Shown here one piece after another: positions 8,139 through 15,536 of a DNA stretch of 64,000 bases (its first letter is position 1; every line of letters starts with the position of its first letter). The stretch comes from PGYT01 sp963675055 (GTDB taxonomy: Bacteria > Bacteroidota > Ignavibacteria > Ignavibacteriales > Melioribacteraceae), in assembly GCA_963675055.2 (NCBI GenBank), contig CAXXJE010000001.1:124001-188000 (forward strand). The letters run 5' to 3'. The notes beneath the pieces were generated by a model. It did not search any database, was not told the DNA's origin, and saw only the letters and a list, made by a program, of their open reading frames with translations. The position numbers and the translations under genes were made by a program.

Positions 8139-9245
8139 ATGAATAGACTATTTATTTATTTCGTTTTATTTAATTCGTTGCTAATCACTTCTTCTTATGG
8201 GCAACAATTCTCACATGAGAGTTTTGACCTATTCTGGAAGTCAATGCATAAGTTTGAAACACAAGATGTAATATCAATTGAACAACTAGATGAACTTTGG
8301 AACTCACCTGGTTATAGTTCATGGACAGGCTCAAAAAGAAGCCAAAATATATACTTTAACTACTTTTCTTTAGTTAACTCTCCTCACCTTAAAGATTCCT
8401 TGAGAAATGAGTTGGAAAGAAGCAAAGGCTATCGACTGACTCTTTTTAATCATTTCTTAGAAGCAAAACAGAAACAGCTCGAGCTGACTGATTTTGTCAA
8501 GCGGTTTATAGTGTCAGATGTTATTGAGAAAGCGAAAAAGCAGGCGTTTAAATATTTACCAGATACCTTATCGGTAGATAATGATAATACGATTATTTCA
8601 CTGATGATTTTTCAACCAGACGCTTTTGCTGTTCCTGAGGATAATGTAGTCTTAATGGACGTTCTATTCGCTTACAATTATGGCGAAGGCATCGAAAAAT
8701 TCTTAGGGCATGAGCTTCACCATATCTATTTAAGTAAGTATATATCAAGGCTAAAGTTAGTAGATTATGAAAATGATGCCCTAATTTGGAGCATAGATAA
8801 GCTAAGAAATGAGGGAATTGCAGACCTAATTGATAAAGAGAATATTTTAGAAAAAAATAATAAAACAGAGTATGACCTAAAATACATTGACCATTATCAT
8901 AATTCGAAACAACACCTTGAAGCAATAGATTCTTTGCTTCAAGAAATTGCAAAAGATAATTCGATACTAAAAGAGAACGGCAAGAAAATTAGAGGTGAAT
9001 TACCTTTTAGCGCACACCCTACTGGTTTATATTTAGCAAAAATAATCAAGGAAAAAATGGGGACTGAAGCTCTTTTACAATGCCTTGAAAGTCCCTTTCC
9101 TTTTTTGTATTTATATAATGACATTGCCATGGAATCTCATGGAGAGTACTACGTTATTTCAATCCAATCAATTGATTATCTCAAAAAAATTGAAAAGGAA
9201 TTCATTGATATAAAACAGTTTACAACAAAAAATAAACGCCATTAA
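8139..9245 (+). CDS. Exported DUF5700-like putative zinc peptidase
   Basis: About 368 residues from ATG 8139; the longer frame from 8016 runs through palindrome 4 and is not used. The first 22 residues are a signal peptide ending SSYGQ. A central FLGHELHHIYLSKYI stretch contains an HExxH zinc motif, followed about 40 residues later by NEGIADLIDKE, whose Glu could be the third ligand as in gluzincin-like peptidases. This pattern fits the DUF5700 family of putative zinc-dependent proteases found mainly in Bacteroidota. Activity has not been shown for the family as far as I know. It is the last unit of the cassette-like run. Confidence 0.7.
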   Translation: MNRLFIYFVLFNSLLITSSYGQQFSHESFDLFWKSMHKFETQDVISIEQLDELWNSPGYSSWTGSKRSQNIYFNYFSLVNSPHLKDSLRNELERSKGYRLTLFNHFLEAKQKQLELTDFVKRFIVSDVIEKAKKQAFKYLPDTLSVDNDNTIISLMIFQPDAFAVPEDNVVLMDVLFAYNYGEGIEKFLGHELHHIYLSKYISRLKLVDYENDALIWSIDKLRNEGIADLIDKENILEKNNKTEYDLKYIDHYHNSKQHLEAIDSLLQEIAKDNSILKENGKKIRGELPFSAHPTGLYLAKIIKEKMGTEALLQCLESPFPFLYLYNDIAMESHGEYYVISIQSIDYLKKIEKEFIDIKQFTTKNKRH

Positions 9246-9374
9246 AACAATCGTTTATCCTAACTTTTAAACTCATTTTAAGAAAACATTGTACCATGAA
9301 ATATATAATTACTAAACTATTATTAATGTTGTTTGTCAAAACAAAGGGTATAAAGTCAAACTTAGTTGAAATTT

Positions 9375-10673
9375 GAGGCTCCCATTTATTAAGCTACCTT
9401 CTGTTGTTCCAAGTTTAACTCTGCCATAATAGCTGATTTTAATAAATATAGTTTATTATAATTGTTAACTCTGCGAAGCCTGGTTTCTATTTCCAGCAAT
9501 GCTGATGCAACCCACCTTGACTTCATATCTGAGTTTACCCAGTTTTTTACATTCCTTAAATGTTTTGCCAGTAGGGAGTTCATGCTCTCTATCATATTCG
9601 TGGTTGTAAACGAACGTCCCAACTCTTCAACAAGCCCCAGCCTGTGCATTGTCAGAGTTTCTTCCAGTCCCTCTTCCAAAGAATTGGCAGCGCTGCGGTT
9701 TATTTTTTTCAATTCATCCCGGATCTCAAATAGTCTAATTTTCGCTTCTTCATAAAGCGGCTCACTATATGCCCGCTGAAGTTTACCCTTAAATACCGGT
9801 TTCTCTTTTTCACTTAAGTAACTGATAACATTTTCCCGCTTATGCCATTGGCAACGCTGAACAACCACAAACTCGCCGAATACTTCATCTACTGCTTTAC
9901 GTAAACCTTTAGAGCCATCAAGGAGGGCAAGCAAGCCACCTGTAAAACTAAAACCTCTTTCAATTAGACCTTGGAGTAAGCCTTTAACCGCAGTACTGTT
10001 TTCAGTAGTAGTTTGTACGAAACCCAACGGTACTTTTACTCCCATGCTTGTGACTCCCAGGGCTATTACAACATTATCCCTTGACAAGTATTTGCCATCT
10101 ATTACTATTGCCAGGAACTCGTAGTTGCTCAAGTCCCGCTTCTCAAATTCTTCCAACGCTTTGCTGCTTTCTTCTATAAAACGCCGGCTGATACTTGATT
10201 GGCTCATCCCGAAACTATCGGTTATACTTCGAGTTACTTTTTCATAATCATGCTGGCTTAAACCGAGTATTATCTTCTTCAGTACTTCCTCGCCTGGCAT
10301 TTCCATACTATGAAGCTTTTCATAATATTCCGGTGTTTCCGCTTTCCCGGTTAACTTGTTAAACAAACGGGGGACTTCTACTTTTACTTTTTCAGAACCT
10401 ACACGGATACTGCCGGGATTGCTACTCCAACGGGAGTAATTGCTCGAACGGCTGTGCTTTTCTCCTGCTTTTTCTCGGAGTTCTTCTTCCATAAGCTGGT
10501 TGTAGTGTAATCTGGCTATATCTACAAAGTTCTTAAACATCTCGTACTGAATATCTTGTGGTTGATCTAATAACCATTCAAGGTTTTTCTTTTCGATTTT
10601 GCTATCTTGCATTTGAGGCTCCTTTTTGTTTTTTGTTACTGCTATTTCAAATTACAAATTTTATGGGAGCCTC
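9375..10673. mobile_element. IS256-type insertion sequence
   Basis: About 1.3 kb. The terminal inverted repeats GAGGCTCCCAT (9375-9385) and ATGGGAGCCTC (10663-10673) match over 11 bp and enclose one intact transposase gene on the minus strand. No direct target duplication is visible next to the ends. Instead the flanks carry AGTTGAAAT on the left (9364-9372) and its complement ATTTCAACT on the right (10684-10692), so the inverted repeats may extend outward with a gap. It sits between the last cassette-like gene and decayed peptidase fragments. Confidence 0.85.
9389..10612 (-). CDS. IS256/Mutator family transposase
   Basis: A 407-residue DDE transposase, full length for the family. Visible parts include IVIDGKYLSRDNVV (first Asp), LLALLDGSKGLRKAV (second Asp), the QRCQWHKREN Cys/His motif typical of IS256 members, and TTNMIESMNS (Glu). 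The start codon at 10612 is preceded by AAAGGAG at good spacing. That ribosome binding site lies inside a 12-base copy (10611-10622) of the element's left-end sequence, which could let transposase bind near its own start. The frame is intact, so the element may still be active. Confidence 0.92.
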   Translation of the reverse strand: MQDSKIEKKNLEWLLDQPQDIQYEMFKNFVDIARLHYNQLMEEELREKAGEKHSRSSNYSRWSSNPGSIRVGSEKVKVEVPRLFNKLTGKAETPEYYEKLHSMEMPGEEVLKKIILGLSQHDYEKVTRSITDSFGMSQSSISRRFIEESSKALEEFEKRDLSNYEFLAIVIDGKYLSRDNVVIALGVTSMGVKVPLGFVQTTTENSTAVKGLLQGLIERGFSFTGGLLALLDGSKGLRKAVDEVFGEFVVVQRCQWHKRENVISYLSEKEKPVFKGKLQRAYSEPLYEEAKIRLFEIRDELKKINRSAANSLEEGLEETLTMHRLGLVEELGRSFTTTNMIESMNSLLAKHLRNVKNWVNSDMKSRWVASALLEIETRLRRVNNYNKLYLLKSAIMAELNLEQQKVA

Positions 10674-10952
10674 TTCTTTTTTTATTTCAACTAGGATTGA
10701 ATATATATCAAACAAAGAATCTGAGATACAAATATTAGAACCTTTGGATTGGGAATTTCTGACTTGTGTAAAATCATAAATTGGACAAAAGGAAAAGCTA
10801 CTATATATCTAATCAATGAATCCAAGAAACCTATTCAGGCTTATTATATATCACATCTGAATCGCTTGCAAAAACAATAATTCGCATTTGTTGAACCGGA
10901 CGACTTAAATAAATGGAACGTTTCTGCCGATGAATATTGGCTGGTAAGTGAT

Positions 10953-11357
10953 TTGAACAAAAATGTATTAGGCTTGTATAAAATTCTTTCTGGAGAAAAT
11001 AAAATCATTATTAACAATTCTGATTTGTTGGATACAAGAAAGCTTCCTGAAACAATCAGGGACAGAAAAGCTCCCGGAACAATATCAGGAGGAGTAGCTA
11101 ATGCAGAGCAGATGGCTTATGACGTGATTCAGTATGATATAAAAATGGAAATTCACCCAGATGAAAAATACATTAAAGTATCAAATACCATTTCCACAAA
11201 TATTACAAACCAACTTAAGCAATTTGTTTTTGACCTTGAAACCTTACTAGAGGTAAAAAATGTATTCTTGGAAAAGGAAACGATAAAAGTGCCTTAAATT
11301 GTGATACCACTTTCACTGTTCTCAAGGACAGGGATAAAACATGGATTCCATAAAGTA
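10953..11357 (+). pseudogene. M1-like peptidase N-terminal fragment
   Basis: A short decayed stretch right of the insertion sequence. The readable part MAYDVIQYDIKMEIHPDEKY, then SNTISTNI and QFVFDLETLLEVKNVFLE, resembles the start of the first beta domain of M1 aminopeptidase-type proteins. The frame breaks at 11297, and SALNCDTTFTVLKDRDKTWI continues in another frame. No HExxH zinc site remains. The stretch before it (from about 10681) has scattered open pieces such as WNVSADEYWLVSDLNKN that I cannot place. Confidence 0.4.
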
Positions 11358-11678
11358 GAAGTGACTCATACCAAAGATCACAATATTGCAAACACTGAGG
11401 AGTTTATAATGCCATTAAAAAGTGTTATTGCACTTTGGTTAACTGGTGGTCGACAATGGAGAAGTGCAGAAGTATATTTAGATACGAAAGTGCAAAATGC
11501 ATTATTAAAATTACTTGAGCATGGTGGAATTATTGGTGGAGTTTCAGCAGGAGTATCAATTCAAGGTTTATTTCTTGCCTCAGGAAGCAGAGAAATGTTT
11601 GGGAGTTATTATATTATGGGAGATCAGGGAAAAGAATTCGGATTTGCAAAGTATCATAAAACATCGACACTATTGTGA
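11325..11678 (+). pseudogene. S51-like (cyanophycinase/dipeptidase E) fragment
   Basis: A fragment of a class I glutamine-amidotransferase-like serine peptidase. The diagnostic part is ALWLTGGRQWRSAEVYLDTK followed by HGGIIGGVSAGVSIQG. The GG-x-Q and G-x-SAG pieces correspond to the substrate loop and nucleophilic Ser of S51 peptidases. The N-terminal half is missing and the C-terminus stops early at 11678, so it cannot be a whole enzyme. The stretch from 11680 to about 11830 shows nothing recognisable and marks the change to conserved chromosome. Confidence 0.55.
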
Positions 11679-11834
11679 TTCAATTTGTGAATACAAGCGG
11701 CGGAGATATGTGGACATTATCGGAAATCGTCTCAATCGCCTTGTTGATATATTGAGAAGGCAAAAACGAAATTCATAATGAGTTTACAGAGGCATTATAA
11801 CGCTCATTATACTCACCGCTATAATTTATTTGAA

Positions 11835-12176
11835 CTACCAGTCCCATTCTCTCTCGAAGACTTTTACGTAAATGTCGTCGCCCTCGATTTTAACTTCGAA
11901 CGAATCGAGTCCACCGCCGCCGGTCGGCTGCTTTCCATCTTTTAAGCTGAATTCCCAGCCATGCGCCGGACAAACAACCCTGTCGTTCTCGATAAATCCG
12001 TCATATATTATCGGAGACTTTTGATGCGGACACTTGTTACTTAGCGCGAAAATCTCACCGTTAACTTTGAATATTGCTGTATCCACATCGTCTATCATGA
12101 ACCGTTTCCCCTGCCCTTCTTTGAGTTCATCAATTTTACAAACTTTTATAAATTCTTTTTCATTCCTGGAGACCAT
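11835..12176 (-). CDS. Rieske [2Fe-2S] protein
   Basis: A 113-residue single-domain Rieske ferredoxin. The cluster ligands are Cys49 and His51 in CPHQ and Cys69 and His72 in CPAHGWEF, the C-x-H and C-x2-H pattern of soluble Rieske ferredoxins and NirD-like subunits. No signal peptide or membrane segment is seen, so a cytoplasmic electron-transfer role is likely; the partner is unknown. It follows the hydrolase gene upstream by 30 bp on the same strand and is probably cotranscribed. It is the first gene of the conserved chromosome beyond the decayed segment. Confidence 0.85.
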   Translation of the reverse strand: MVSRNEKEFIKVCKIDELKEGQGKRFMIDDVDTAIFKVNGEIFALSNKCPHQKSPIIYDGFIENDRVVCPAHGWEFSLKDGKQPTGGGGLDSFEVKIEGDDIYVKVFEREWDW

Positions 12177-12206
12177 TTCATTCCGTATTTAGTATGCTGA
12201 AAATCC

Positions 12207-13052
12207 TTAGATAGTATCAAATCTTTCCTTCACAGCAAATCCTCTATCCGTTTTATCAACAGTAATTGCAGCTAACTCCGGATCATGTTCGAAAAACAAT
12301 TTCCAGTTTTCCTCAACAGCCTGCCGAAGTATCCTGCTTTTCTCTTCAAGAGTTTTCAGCGGTTGAAGATCGTACGACATTATGTACGGCAAGTTAATAT
12401 GCGTATAAAGCGGAATAAGGTCGGCGCAATATAACAGTGTTTCACTGCCGTCGCTAACCTTAACAAGCTGTTGACTAAATGTATGTCCGTTAACAAGTAT
12501 AAACTTTATATAATCATCATACTCCGTTTCTTCATCATATAGCTTAAGAATACCTTCATCGTACAGAGGAACAAATCTATCTTTAATGAAACTTGCCCCG
12601 TCCTTTTTAGAAGGGTCCAATCCCCATTCATACTGCTTCTTTTGAAGATGATAAGTTGCATTAGGAAATGCAGGTACGAATTTATCGTTATCTAGTATTA
12701 CCGAACCGCCTGTATGATCGAAATGCAGATGAGTAAGGATTACATCCGTTATTTCATCCGGTTTCAGCCCGATGCTTTCAAGAGCCGGGAACAGGTCATG
12801 CGTGGTATGATCGATCCGATATATTTTCGAAAACTTTTCATTCCAGTCTTTTCCGGAACCCGTATCAACAAGTATTTTTTTGGAGTCGCTTACAAGCACA
12901 AGATGACGGGTGGTTAACGTAATCCTGTTCTTTGCATCCGGCGGATTAGTTTTCTCCCAGAATACTTTCGGAACCACACCGTACATTGCACCGCCATCAA
13001 GACCAAGATGCCCTGTTTCGATACTGTAAATTTTATAATTACCTATCTGCAT
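12207..13052 (-). CDS. Metallo-beta-lactamase-fold hydrolase
   Basis: A 281-residue protein of the metallo-beta-lactamase superfamily. The metal motif THLHFDHTGG puts His108, His110, Asp112 and His113 in the H-x-H-x-D-H order, with later candidate ligands in LVNGHTFSQ and CADLIPLYTH. The N-terminal build and HLHFDHTGG resemble the AiiA-like lactonase branch, but the substrate cannot be read from sequence. No signal peptide, so probably cytoplasmic. It shares an apparent operon with the Rieske protein, which hints at a redox-linked hydrolytic pathway (inference). The start at 13052 gives a typical N-terminus. Confidence 0.8.
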   Translation of the reverse strand: MQIGNYKIYSIETGHLGLDGGAMYGVVPKVFWEKTNPPDAKNRITLTTRHLVLVSDSKKILVDTGSGKDWNEKFSKIYRIDHTTHDLFPALESIGLKPDEITDVILTHLHFDHTGGSVILDNDKFVPAFPNATYHLQKKQYEWGLDPSKKDGASFIKDRFVPLYDEGILKLYDEETEYDDYIKFILVNGHTFSQQLVKVSDGSETLLYCADLIPLYTHINLPYIMSYDLQPLKTLEEKSRILRQAVEENWKLFFEHDPELAAITVDKTDRGFAVKERFDTI

Positions 13053-13225
13053 AGTTCAAATATTTTATTAATAATACATCTAATATATGAATTTATTTAT
13101 TCCGATTCGGACATTGGCAAAAGGTCAATCAGCAGTAAAGATTATCATTGACATACACCACGTCTCATTTTATCTTCACGGATAAATTTATTACCCCATT
13201 GGTATTCAAACAACTGAGAACTTAT

Positions 13226-13768
13226 ATGCCTTATTACATTGCTATGCTCCGTGGAATAAATGTCAGCGGACAGAAGAAAATTAAAATGGCTGACTTGAAA
13301 AGCCTGTTTGAGGAAAGCGGATTTAGTAATGTCCGAACCTACATTCAAAGCGGGAATGTCATATTCGAATACAGATCAGCTTCAACTGACAAACTTGCGG
13401 AAATAATTTCTAAACAGATTCAGAACGCATTCGGATTTGAAGTTCCTGTAATTGTATTAACGGCATCCGAACTTACTAATGCGGCTGCCGGAAGTCCGTT
13501 TATCAGCAATTCTTCAAATATTCCTGAAAGAATCTATTTTACTTTCCTGGAAGACGAACCGGCAAAAGAAAAAGTGAGTAATCTTGAAGGAATTGATTTC
13601 GGAACAGAGGAATTCCAGAAGAAAAACAAAGTCATATACTTGTACATTCCGGATGGGTACGGTCGTGCAAAACTCAATAATAACTTTATCGAAAACAAAT
13701 TAAAAGTCCGGGCAACCACGCGCAACTGGAAAACAGTAAACAAACTGCTTGAAATGGTAAGCAAATAA
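13226..13768 (+). CDS. DUF1697 family protein
   Basis: A 180-residue protein when started at ATG 13226. The open frame runs 26 codons further upstream, but DUF1697 proteins begin just as MPYYIAMLRGINVSGQKKIK does, so the shorter start is chosen. Typical later stretches are YIQSGNVIFE and the C-terminal FIENKLKVRATTRNWKTVNK. The family is widespread and uncharacterised. It stands alone, pointing away from the hydrolase gene, and the 173-bp divergent gap should hold both promoters. Confidence 0.8.
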   Translation: MPYYIAMLRGINVSGQKKIKMADLKSLFEESGFSNVRTYIQSGNVIFEYRSASTDKLAEIISKQIQNAFGFEVPVIVLTASELTNAAAGSPFISNSSNIPERIYFTFLEDEPAKEKVSNLEGIDFGTEEFQKKNKVIYLYIPDGYGRAKLNNNFIENKLKVRATTRNWKTVNKLLEMVSK

Positions 13769-13804
13769 ATTGTATACATTTGCATTGCATATAAAGGATC
13801 AATT

Positions 13805-13870
13805 ATGTTAAAAGAATTTTCAAGTGTGAAAAAAGTATGTAAAATCCCTGCTGAATTTGTCAGGAAATGA
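13805..13870 (+). CDS. Possible 21-residue peptide or gene remnant
   Basis: A very short open frame (MLKEFSSVKKVCKIPAEFVR plus Lys) preceded by AAGGAT at good distance from its ATG and, further upstream, by TACATTTG (13775-13782), which matches the TAnnTTTG element of Bacteroidota promoters. After its stop another frame runs on with a hydrophobic stretch (TLLILIYFAVFSG), so it may be the start of a frameshifted small membrane protein. No family is recognised. Confidence 0.3.
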   Translation: MLKEFSSVKKVCKIPAEFVRK

Positions 13871-13960
13871 AGTGAACACATTATTAATACTTATTTACTT
13901 TGCCGTATTCTCAGGACCGGAACAATATATCAGGAAAAACGGATGTGACAATAAAGATTA

Positions 13961-13997
13961 TCTTTAAAATAAGAAAGGACACCCGCGGGATGTCCTT
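13961..13997 (-). terminator. Terminator after the ferredoxin gene
   Basis: Stem AAGGACA (13975-13981) with TGTCCTT (13991-13997) and a GC-rich inner part CCCGCGGG. Read on the minus strand it is followed by TTTCTTATTTT. It lies 22 bp beyond the ferredoxin stop codon. Confidence 0.75.
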
Positions 13998-14018
13998 AGT
14001 TTGAAAATTGTGGCGAAT

Positions 14019-14351
14019 TTATCTGCCGAGTTCGTCCAGTTTATCTTTCTTGGCAAGTAATTCTTCTTTGGATTCTACATGGTTTGGATCCGGTACACAG
14101 CAGTCCACCGGACAAACAGCGGCGCACTGCGGTTCGTCATGGAATCCTTCACACTCAGTACATTTATCGGGAACGATAAAGAAAAATTCATCAGAGAAAA
14201 ATCCTTCGGCACCCGAAGGAGCGGCATCGCCGTCGCCAAATGTCTTACCTTCAAGTTCCCATTCCACACCGCCTTCATAGATTGCAGTGTTCGGGCATTC
14301 GGGTTCACAAGCTCCGCAATTGATGCATTCATCAGTTATCATGATAGCCAT
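14019..14351 (-). CDS. 2[4Fe-4S] ferredoxin, Chlorobium/Allochromatium type
   Basis: A 110-residue ferredoxin. The first cluster motif is CINCGACEPECP; the second is CTECEGFHDEPQCAAVCP, whose eight-residue spacer between the second and third Cys is typical of ferredoxins of green sulfur and purple sulfur bacteria. These carry low-potential electrons to enzymes such as pyruvate:ferredoxin oxidoreductase. An acidic, Gly/Phe-rich insertion of about 25-30 residues separates the two halves, and a charged tail follows, so the protein is longer than the usual 60-80 residues. It is monocistronic or follows DUF309 (20-bp gap), with a terminator behind it. Confidence 0.88.
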   Translation of the reverse strand: MAIMITDECINCGACEPECPNTAIYEGGVEWELEGKTFGDGDAAPSGAEGFFSDEFFFIVPDKCTECEGFHDEPQCAAVCPVDCCVPDPNHVESKEELLAKKDKLDELGR

Positions 14352-14371
14352 AATTGAACTCCTTTATAATA

Positions 14372-14746
14372 TTAGTTAAACTTTAGTTTTATTTTGGGCA
14401 ATAGAGTAATATCAAATTCAATTTTTTGCTTATCAGTATTGCCTTCGAGCAACTCGCATAATACTTTTACTTCAGCAAGCAATTTATCAATATAAACGTT
14501 TCGATACTCTGGTAAATAATTTTCGAGTTTTGCTGTACCTTTATCAAATTGGCTTAACGAGCCTCTGTAATTCCCGCAAACAAGGTGATAGCACCCGACA
14601 GAAACCTGAATCAACCCCTGATAGAACAGTCTTGAATCATCACTGATTCCTATCCAGATATCCTCGAAAAAATCATGAGCCGCAAAGTATTCACCATCAT
14701 TAAAGAGCTTAATACCAACTGATATATCAATCAAAGTCGAATCCAT
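14372..14746 (-). CDS. DUF309 family protein
   Basis: A 124-residue helical protein when started at 14746; the nine extra codons upstream are hydrophobic and have no support. The family signature is seen in GIKLFNDGEYFAAHDFFEDI and FYQGLIQVSVGCYHLVCGNY. DUF309 proteins are found across bacteria, archaea and plastids and have no firmly assigned role. It is transcribed toward the ferredoxin gene and may share its message. Confidence 0.8.
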   Translation of the reverse strand: MDSTLIDISVGIKLFNDGEYFAAHDFFEDIWIGISDDSRLFYQGLIQVSVGCYHLVCGNYRGSLSQFDKGTAKLENYLPEYRNVYIDKLLAEVKVLCELLEGNTDKQKIEFDITLLPKIKLKFN

Positions 14747-14798
14747 AATAATAAAACAACAAAATAAGATCAACTGAAATAAGAAAATATATTCTTAT

Positions 14799-15533
14799 TT
14801 ACCATCCACCGCTGGCACCGCCGCCGCCGAAACCGCCGCCACCACCGGAAAAGCCTCCGCCACCGAAGCCTCCTCCGAATCCACTACCGCCACCACGAGG
14901 TCTTCCACCACCGAGAGCTCCGAGGAGCAATAATGTACCGAGTCCGCCGCCTCTGCCACCGCGGCCGAAAATGGCTATCAGGATGAAAATAATAATATAA
15001 ATGAATGGGAAACCGCCGCCATCGTCCTTATCCCTTCTGCGGCGTTTTCTATCCGTATTAGTATACTCGCCTTTGGTCGCGGCATCAATCGCCCTGACAC
15101 CTGCACGCACTCCGGCAAAATAATTTCCTGTCCTGAAATAGGGAGCAATTTCATTTCGGATTATTGAACTTGCCAGCGCGTCAGGTAAAGCGCCTTCCAG
15201 ACCGTAGCCGACTTCAATTCTCACTTTACGATCATTTACTGAGATAAGAAGAAGAACTCCGTTGTCTTTTCCCTTCCGACCAATAGAATTCTTCTCGGCA
15301 ACTTCATTCGTGAACATTTCGATTGGGTAACCTTCAAGTGATGAAACCATAAGAAAAACAATCTGGTTTGAAGTTTGCTGGTCTATGCGCTGCAACTCAC
15401 TATTCAGTTCATTGAGTTCGGCACGTGAAAGAGTATTAGAATAATCCGTAGCGTATTGTCTAAGTTTCTCAATTTTAGGCTGGGCATTTATAACAATACC
15501 CAGCAATAACAATATATATATGAGTTTTCTCAT
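14799..15533 (-). CDS. TPM domain protein with Gly-rich tail
   Basis: A 244-residue membrane-anchored protein. Residues 1-17 are a signal segment, about 20-140 form the TPM domain (LNELNSELQRIDQQTSNQIV, VLLLISVNDRKVRIEVGYGL), and a hydrophobic helix FIYIIIFILIAIFG precedes a long tail almost entirely of Gly with Ser and Phe. The tail is typical of YgcG-type proteins and probably disordered or an envelope anchor. It directly follows the LemA gene (3-bp gap), a very common pairing in bacteria thought to act in the envelope; the exact role is not settled. Confidence 0.85.
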   Translation of the reverse strand: MRKLIYILLLLGIVINAQPKIEKLRQYATDYSNTLSRAELNELNSELQRIDQQTSNQIVFLMVSSLEGYPIEMFTNEVAEKNSIGRKGKDNGVLLLISVNDRKVRIEVGYGLEGALPDALASSIIRNEIAPYFRTGNYFAGVRAGVRAIDAATKGEYTNTDRKRRRRDKDDGGGFPFIYIIIFILIAIFGRGGRGGGLGTLLLLGALGGGRPRGGGSGFGGGFGGGGFSGGGGGFGGGGASGGW

Positions 15534-15536
15534 TTA

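Noticed and set aside
9246..9310. A fifth attC-like site after the DUF5700 gene (TTAAAACAATCGTTTATCC and AAGAAAACATTGTACC)
   Set aside because: The left part resembles a core, but no convincing partner arm or inner pairing is seen; it may have been cut by the insertion sequence.
14808..14990. Short tandem GCCACC/GCCGCC-type repeats as a minisatellite or CRISPR
   Set aside because: They encode the Gly-rich tail of the TPM protein; no spacers or regular direct repeats.
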